Position numbers and translations under genes: made by a program
Notes under the pieces: model-generated
The model's database searches: none
What the model was told of the DNA's origin: nothing
What the model saw: only the letters and a program-made list of their open reading frames with translations
Assembly (NCBI RefSeq): GCF_048020265.1
Contig: NZ_CP171843.1
Span: 2,108,001 to 2,172,000, forward strand
Reading direction: 5' to 3'
DNA: 64,000 nt
DNA from: Limnohabitans_A sp048020265
GTDB taxonomy: Bacteria > Pseudomonadota > Gammaproteobacteria > Burkholderiales > Burkholderiaceae_C
Part shown: positions 59,664 through 64,000 of the stretch, in pieces
Position numbering within the stretch: the stretch's first letter is position 1
Layout: every line of letters starts with the position of its first letter

Positions 59664-60217
59664 GTGTCCTGATTCTGTTCCTGGCTTTGCGCGGCACGCT
59701 CTTCCCATGTCATGAACTTCGGCTCGATACCGATGGTGCGCAACCAGTCGCCCAAGGCATAACCGGTGCCTGCTGGCCAGCAGATCAAATCATTGAAGTC
59801 AAACATCTTGTACTCGGCTAACTCGGGCGACAGACGCACTTCGCCTTCGGCCACCGCATGGTAGGCAATGATCACCTGGTTCATGCGCTGGAAGTCGTAC
59901 ACACCGATCAACTTGAGCGCCGACACCTTCAAGTTCGTTTCCTCGGCGATCTCGCGTTTGATGCCGTCCTCGGGTGTCTCGCCCGCTTCCATGAAGCCGG
60001 TGATCAGCGCAAAACGCCGCCCAGGCCATGCGGCATTGCGGGCCAGCAAAATCTGGTCCCCCACCTGCACGATGCCCGCCAGCACCGGAGTCGGGTTGTT
60101 CCAATGCGTGAAGTCACAGGCCGTGCAACGCAGGCGCATGGTCTCTCCCCCGTCCTCCATTTGCGACAGCCAAGCCAGGGGACTGGCGCACTGGGGGCAA
60201 AAACGGTATTCAGCCAT
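59660..60217 (-). CDS. Nudix hydrolase with zinc ribbon
   Basis: 185 residues. N-terminal zinc ribbon CPQC (7-10) and CTAC (about 31-34), then the Nudix box GFMEAGETPEDGIKREIAEETN. It resembles NudC-type proteins but lacks their SQPWPFPxS motif, so NADH pyrophosphatase activity is not assumed. It is 11 bases after cysM. Confidence 0.85.
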   Translation of the reverse strand: MAEYRFCPQCASPLAWLSQMEDGGETMRLRCTACDFTHWNNPTPVLAGIVQVGDQILLARNAAWPGRRFALITGFMEAGETPEDGIKREIAEETNLKVSALKLIGVYDFQRMNQVIIAYHAVAEGEVRLSPELAEYKMFDFNDLICWPAGTGYALGDWLRTIGIEPKFMTWEERAAQSQEQNQDT

Positions 60218-60228
60218 GAAAACTCCGG

Positions 60229-61131
60229 TCAGGCGGGAAAAACGCCAGTGGACAAATAACGGTCACCGCGATCACACACGATGAACACGATGGTCGCGTC
60301 TTGCGCCGTCTTGGCCACCTGCTGGGCCACCCAGCAAGCACCCGCAGCGGAAATGCCGGCAAAAATGCCTTCGGTGCGGGCCATCTGGCGGCAAGTTTCC
60401 TCGGCGTCGCTCTGGCTCACATATATCAGCTCATCCACCTGACTGGGGTCATAAATTTTGGGCAGGTATTCCTGGGGCCACTTTCGGATGCCCGGAATGC
60501 GCGAGCCCTCGCTGGGCTGGGCACCGATGATGCGGATGGCCGGGTTTTTTTCTTTCAAAAACCGCGACACACCCGTGATGGTGCCGGTGGTGCCCATGGC
60601 ACTGACAAAGTGGGTGACCTTGCCACCGGTTTGTTCCCAAATTTCGGGGCCAGTGGTTTCGTAATGGATGCGTGGGTTGTCGGCATTGGCAAACTGGTCC
60701 AGGATGCGGCCCTTGCCCTGTGCTGCCATGTTGTCAGCCAGATCGCGGGCGTATTCCATGCCGCCGCTTTTGGGTGTGAGGATCAGCTCGGCACCAAAGG
60801 CTTTCATGGTCTGGGCACGTTCAATCGACAGGTCCTCGGGCATGATCAAGACCATGCGGTAGCCCTTGATGGCCGCAGCCATCGCCAGCGCAATACCGGT
60901 GTTGCCGGACGTCGCCTCGATCAAGGTATCGCCCGGCTTGATTTCGCCCCGCTCTTCGGCCCGGCGGATCATCGACAAGGCAGGTCGGTCCTTCACCGAA
61001 CCTGCCGGGTTGTTGCCCTCCAGCTTACCCAAGATCACGTTGCCACGCGCGGCCATGTCGGCAGCACCCAAACGCTGCAAAGCCACCAAAGGTGTTTTGC
61101 CAATCGCATCTTCAATGGTTGGATAAATCAT
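60229..61131 (-). CDS. cysM: Cysteine synthase B
   Basis: PLP enzyme making cysteine (or S-sulfocysteine from thiosulfate) from O-acetylserine. 300 residues. PLP Lys in NNPAGSVKDRPAL, EATSGNTGIALAM, GTTGTITGVSRFL phosphate loop. KLEGNNPAGSVKDR and the short length favour CysM over CysK. ATG 61131 is divergent from the tRNA gene 38 bases away. Confidence 0.95.
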   Translation of the reverse strand: MIYPTIEDAIGKTPLVALQRLGAADMAARGNVILGKLEGNNPAGSVKDRPALSMIRRAEERGEIKPGDTLIEATSGNTGIALAMAAAIKGYRMVLIMPEDLSIERAQTMKAFGAELILTPKSGGMEYARDLADNMAAQGKGRILDQFANADNPRIHYETTGPEIWEQTGGKVTHFVSAMGTTGTITGVSRFLKEKNPAIRIIGAQPSEGSRIPGIRKWPQEYLPKIYDPSQVDELIYVSQSDAEETCRQMARTEGIFAGISAAGACWVAQQVAKTAQDATIVFIVCDRGDRYLSTGVFPA

Positions 61132-61169
61132 CCCAATAATGTGCCATAATTCGGTTCTTCACAAATACC

Positions 61170-61254
61170 GCCCGGGTGGTGAAATTGGTAGACTCAGGGG
61201 ACTCAAAATCCCCCGCCGCAAGGCGTGCCGGTTCGAGTCCGGCCCCGGGCACCA
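61170..61254 (+). tRNA. tRNA-Leu(CAA)
   Basis: 85 nt. Acceptor stem GCCCGGG / CCCGGGC, anticodon stem GGGGA / TCCCC with loop CTCAAAA (anticodon CAA), a variable arm (CGCCGCAAGGCG region), T loop GTTCGAGTC, encoded CCA end. A CATAAT -10-like box lies at 61145-61150. tRNA-Leu genes are common integration sites, and the DNA to the right is of mobile character. Confidence 0.95.
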
Positions 61255-61294
61255 TCAGCGGAAACCCAGCAACCATGCGGTTTTCAAGCGAACT

Positions 61295-61324
61295 AAGGCC
61301 AACCTTCACCGGTTGGCCTTTTTT
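61295..61324 (+). terminator. Terminator after tRNA-Leu
   Basis: Stem AAGGCCAACC-TTCACC-GGTTGGCCTT with a run of six T, 40 bases after the tRNA. Confidence 0.92.
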
Positions 61325-61369
61325 CTTGTCTGTGGCTCTTACAGACTCTTTACAGACTGCCACGACAAG
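61325..61369. repeat. Nested inverted and direct repeats next to the tRNA
   Basis: Outer inverted repeat CTTGTCTGTGGC (61325-61336) / GCCACGACAAG (61359-61369, one base deleted) enclosing two direct copies of TTACAGACT (61339-61347, 61350-61358) 11 bases apart, about one helical turn. Could be a protein-binding site, such as an integrase arm or operator, or an mRNA hairpin. Confidence 0.45.
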
Positions 61370-61482
61370 TTTCGCCCTGATAGGCGCTGCGATTTGAATC
61401 ACCGCTCAGTCAGCGCGTTGGCGCATGGCCGCCCGAACAATCCCCAAAAGATTCATCTACACTGGCAAATCATCCAGGATGC

Positions 61483-61603
61483 ATGATGAGCATAGAACAA
61501 TACGAAGACGCTTGGAACGAGCATGACCTCAATGGTGATTTCATCGACTGGAATCACTGGCTGAGAAAAATGAAGACCTTGAACTCAGAACAAGCGTGTC
61601 TAC
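61483..61603 (+). pseudogene. Small ORF interrupted by the IS element
   Basis: ATG 61483 opens MMSIEQYEDAWNEHDLNGDF and continues to ...LNSEQACL at the left IS end; about 40 native residues remain, acidic and Trp-rich, with a weak AGGA site. The frame then runs 12 codons into the IS and stops at 61641. The right flank could restore a short ending, so a gene of about 55 residues may have been split. Not recognised. Confidence 0.4.
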
Positions 61604-61637
61604 TGAATCGCCCCGGGTTTCGTGGAGGCCAGTTGGT

Positions 61638-62594
61638 TTAAGTTGAGACCTCGGTCTCGTGCTTCCCGGCTAGCTGCCGGTAGTAGTTCACCTCAGCTTC
61701 AGCCGGTGGAATATACCCAATCGAGCTCAGCAGTCGGTGGTGGTTGAACCAAGCCACCCATTCCAGGGTTGCCAGTTCCAGTGCCTCCTTGGTTTTCCAG
61801 GGTGCACGGCGGTGTATCAATTCGGCCTTGTACAGCCCATTGATCGTCTCGGCCAGCGCGTTGTCGTAGCTGTCGCCACGGCTGCCCACCGATGGCTCTA
61901 TCCCAGCTTGGGCCAGGCGTTCGGTGTAGAGAATGGAAACATATTGAGACCCCCTGTCCGAGTGATGTATCAATGCATCTGAGCGTTCAGGTTGTCTGTC
62001 GAACAAGGCTTGCTCCAGGGCATCCAACACAAAGTCAGTACGCATCGAACTGCTCACCCGCCAGCCCACGATGCGCCGTGCAAACACGTCGATCACAAAG
62101 GCCACGTATTGCCAGCCCTGCCAGGTGCTGACATAGGTGAAGTCCGACACCCACAGTTGGTTTGGACGCTCTGCTTTGAACTGGCGATTGACCCGGTCCA
62201 GCGGGCATGGCGCGGCTTTGTCCGAGACGGTGGTTTGCACGACCTTGCCCCGGCGAACGCCGTGCAATCCCATGCGCTTCATGAGCCGCTCGACCGTGCA
62301 GCGCGCCACCTTGGTTCCTTCACGATTCATCTGGTGCCAGACCTTGTCTGCGCCGTAGACCTGCATATTGGCCTGCCAGACGGCTTGGATTTGCGGGATC
62401 AGGGCTTCATCGCGTTTGGTCCGGGCGCAAAGCAGCTCGGGCTTGCGTTGGCGGGCAGCATGGCACCTGTAGCCAGAAGGGGCGATTTGCAGCACGTTGC
62501 AAATCGGCTCGACCCCGTAGGCGTGACGGTTTTGATCAACAAAGTCCCTTAAGACTTGAGTCGGCGGTCGAGCTCCGCCTGGGCAAAAAAAGCG
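61638..62594 (-). CDS. IS3 transposase OrfB (catalytic part, made by -1 frameshift)
   Basis: DDE integrase-fold transposase: WVSDFTYVSTW (first Asp), HHSDRGSQYVS (second Asp), DNALAETINGLYKAE (Glu). The frame is open upstream of its first usable start (GTG 62495) back to the T7 tract, encoding FVDQNRHAYGVEPICNVLQ, a conserved OrfB start. It is therefore expressed as an OrfAB fusion by -1 slippage at the T-run 62585-62591; coordinates begin near that site. Confidence 0.9.
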   Translation of the reverse strand, partial: RFFCPGGARPPTQVLRDFVDQNRHAYGVEPICNVLQIAPSGYRCHAARQRKPELLCARTKRDEALIPQIQAVWQANMQVYGADKVWHQMNREGTKVARCTVERLMKRMGLHGVRRGKVVQTTVSDKAAPCPLDRVNRQFKAERPNQLWVSDFTYVSTWQGWQYVAFVIDVFARRIVGWRVSSSMRTDFVLDALEQALFDRQPERSDALIHHSDRGSQYVSILYTERLAQAGIEPSVGSRGDSYDNALAETINGLYKAELIHRRAPWKTKEALELATLEWVAWFNHHRLLSSIGYIPPAEAEVNYYRQLAGKHETEVST

Positions 62595-62875
62595 CTCGCC
62601 AGTTTGAGGATTTCGTTGGCTTTGCGCAGTTCCTTGACTTCGCGTTCGAGGTCTTTGATGCGGGCGCGCTCATCAGAGCTGACGCCATCGCGCATGCCTT
62701 CGTCAACCTCGTGCTGGCGAACCCAGTCGTTGAGGGTTTGCGGCACACACCCGATCTTGGGGGCAATGGACTCAATGGTGGCCCAAAGGGATGGGTACTC
62801 GCCACGGTGCTCGAGCACCATGCGGACAGCGCGTTCGCGCACTTCGGGTGAAAAACGGTTCGATTTCTTGCTCAT
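62549..62875 (-). CDS. IS3 transposase OrfA (DNA-binding part)
   Basis: 108 residues. N-terminal helix-turn-helix (SKKSNRFSPEVRERAVRMVL to CVPQTLNDWVRQHE), then a leucine-zipper-like segment (IKDLEREVKELRKANEILKL) and the ending FFAQAELDRRLKS. The slippery T7 run in codons for AFF lies 34 bases before its stop. Confidence 0.92.
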   Translation of the reverse strand: MSKKSNRFSPEVRERAVRMVLEHRGEYPSLWATIESIAPKIGCVPQTLNDWVRQHEVDEGMRDGVSSDERARIKDLEREVKELRKANEILKLASAFFAQAELDRRLKS

Positions 62876-62976
62876 GGCTCCATCTTCTCAAAGTGTGGAG
62901 CCTCCTCAAAACCCGGGGCGATTCACTGTGTAGGACAACGAAATTTCGGTGCACCTTCTTCACCTAGAGCCACTGC

Positions 62977-63723
62977 ATGAAGCGCGCCAATGACACCCGC
63001 GAACGCACATGCTCGATCTGCGGCAACCCATGCGGCGGTGTCAGCCACATCGAGAGCGCGCAAGTATGCGGGCCCTGCGCTGAAGTTACTCGCGAAGGCC
63101 GCGACAACACCTCACGCTCGCTCAAGGCCAAACGTCGCCGCGATCAACTACATTGCGATTTATTGACTGGTCAACGAGAAGTTCATCTCAGTCCAGATGA
63201 GCAACAGTACACCTTGGTCAGCGGCTCATTGATGTCAGAAGACTTGGCTGCACTGGTACCACACGTCAAACTCGGCAGCGGTCATGAAGCCATCGATCAA
63301 AAGCACGGGGGACTGGTCAACACCTTGACCGAGCCCACCGTTGCCGCTCTGGAAGCCTCAAGCCATCGAACTGAACTGCTAACCCAAATGGGCACAGACA
63401 TCGCAGCCATGGCCTTGGATGCGGCCGACACCATCAACGCTGGCAACAGCCTCGAAAAGATGTTGGCACACCAGATGGCTGGCCTCCATCAGGCGAGCAT
63501 GAAAATGCTACACCGCGCCAATCTGATGCAAGACACCGATCATTCGGTCAAATATGTGAATGCGGCAATCAAGGCCAGCTCCGCTTACCAAGGGGCCATG
63601 GCTGTGCTTCATCGTGTGCGGGACGAAAAACGCCAACACATTCTGGTTCAACACGTCAACGTGGGTGCCGGGGGGCAGGCTGTCGTCGGCACGGTTAACT
63701 CAGGGGGAGGACAACCCTCATGA
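62977..63723 (+). CDS. Zinc-ribbon protein of probable phage or island origin
   Basis: 248 residues, not assigned to a named family. An N-terminal CSIC-x(n)-CGPC pair (about 12-35) looks like a zinc ribbon; a long helical part follows (about 90-220), and the end QHVNVGAGGQAVVGTVNSGG is a pattern I associate with small phage or island proteins next to HGGxSTG proteins. The ribosome site is weak. Its stop overlaps a possible ATG of the next gene (ATGA), suggesting one operon. It lies just right of the IS. Confidence 0.6.
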   Translation: MKRANDTRERTCSICGNPCGGVSHIESAQVCGPCAEVTREGRDNTSRSLKAKRRRDQLHCDLLTGQREVHLSPDEQQYTLVSGSLMSEDLAALVPHVKLGSGHEAIDQKHGGLVNTLTEPTVAALEASSHRTELLTQMGTDIAAMALDAADTINAGNSLEKMLAHQMAGLHQASMKMLHRANLMQDTDHSVKYVNAAIKASSAYQGAMAVLHRVRDEKRQHILVQHVNVGAGGQAVVGTVNSGGGQPS

Positions 63724-63734
63724 GAGGAAACCCC

Positions 63735-63962
63735 ATGCAAGACCGCTGCGGCGCACATTGCCGCACAACTGGCAATCCATGCCTGAACTTCCCTATGCAA
63801 AACGGCCGGTGTCGAATGCATGGTGGTAAGAGCACTGGGCGGCCCCAAAAGCATGGCTTTTACACCCAGAATGACATTGTTGATCGCATGAAACTTAGTC
63901 AACTCATCCGAGAAGTCAATCAGCTTGCAAGTAGCCTCACCGAAGGACGTGGCCACATGTAG
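63735..63962 (+). CDS. HGGxSTG-motif small protein
   Basis: 75 residues. RCGAHCRTTGNPCLN and RCRMHGGKSTGRP form the Cys/His motif of HGGxSTG proteins, often seen in prophages and integrated elements near packaging genes; function unknown. ATG 63735 has AGAGGAA five bases upstream; ATG 63720 would overlap the previous stop. The window ends 38 bases later, so the rest of the element is not visible. Confidence 0.75.
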   Translation: MQDRCGAHCRTTGNPCLNFPMQNGRCRMHGGKSTGRPQKHGFYTQNDIVDRMKLSQLIREVNQLASSLTEGRGHM

Positions 63963-64000
63963 CCCGGGAAACGCTACACGCTGAAGCCCGACTGGGGCGA

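Larger units (their letters stand above)
61604..62925 (-). mobile_element. IS3-family insertion sequence, 1322 bp
   Basis: Ends are inverted repeats beginning TGAATCGCCCCGGGTTT on both sides, extending to about 25 bases with few mismatches (61604-61629; 62900-62925). It encodes orfA and orfB on the minus strand with a -1 frameshift. The four flanking bases differ (CTAC left, CTGT right), so no exact target duplication is visible. Both ORFs appear intact. Confidence 0.92.

Noticed and set aside
63960..64000. Open frame continuing in register after the TAG of the HGGxSTG gene
   Set aside because: Only 12 codons (PGKRYTLKPDWG) are visible before the window ends; stop read-through cannot be judged from this.
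1..64000. CRISPR array, restriction-modification, toxin-antitoxin or other known defence genes
   Set aside because: No regularly spaced repeats and no recognisable defence protein were found.

Overview
The window looks like a chromosomal segment of a high-GC betaproteobacterium, most likely order Burkholderiales and family Comamonadaceae. The reasons are gene order (rpmF-plsX-fabHDG-acpP-fabF ... degQ, then lepA-lepB-rnc-era-recO-pdxJ-acpS-nagZ), a Bug/TctC-type solute-binding protein, the hemCDXY cluster divergent from ppc, and frequent ATGA or GTGA stop/start overlaps. No taxonomic marker such as 16S rRNA is present, so genus is not assigned.

Layout. 1-813: 3' end of lysS and its terminator. 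825-4230: a relatively AT-rich surface locus with a short Bap-like Ig-repeat adhesin and an OmpA-family protein. 4403-12322: housekeeping operon on the minus strand (lepA to nagZ). 12323-12821: a 499-bp gap with four DnaA-box-like 9-mers, an AT-rich stretch and two terminators. 12822-21213: degQ and the fatty-acid/phospholipid cluster; the sigma-E module usually found between fabF and degQ in Burkholderiales is not there. 21250-25687: maf, a tetrapyrrole-type methylase, an S49 peptidase, a Rieske protein, a HAD phosphatase and rluC. 25688-29364: rne with a hairpin-rich leader of about 600 nt. 29577-38141: hemYXDC, ppc, argH. 38170-45407: a mixed accessory-metabolic stretch (YdjM-like protein, methyltransferase, hemerythrin, hydroxy-acid dehydrogenase, dinB, dienoyl-CoA isomerase-like enzyme, deacetylase-like hydrolase), with two FNR/ANR-type boxes near 39.3 kb. 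45469-52626: helicase, PACE efflux protein, queF, yaaA and truC (the last two share one CATG as start codons), an OYE-type reductase and a Bug protein. 52646-55127: DUF3501, a GlpC-like Fe-S protein and rubrerythrin, a likely peroxide-defence unit. 55456-61131: valS (carrying an in-frame 78-bp palindromic insertion), galU, a TusA-like protein, a Nudix hydrolase, cysM. 61170-64000: tRNA-Leu(CAA) followed by what looks like the edge of a mobile island: nested repeats, a small ORF cut by an IS3-family element, then a zinc-ribbon/HGGxSTG gene pair cut by the window end.

Most of the window is conserved core genome. The least explained items are the in-frame palindrome in valS, the DnaA-box cluster upstream of lepA, the rubrerythrin/Fe-S/DUF3501 unit, the FNR-box region beside the methyltransferase and hemerythrin genes, and the island edge after tRNA-Leu. 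I found no CRISPR array and no recognisable defence system. All functional calls rest on motif and family recognition by eye; no database search was run.
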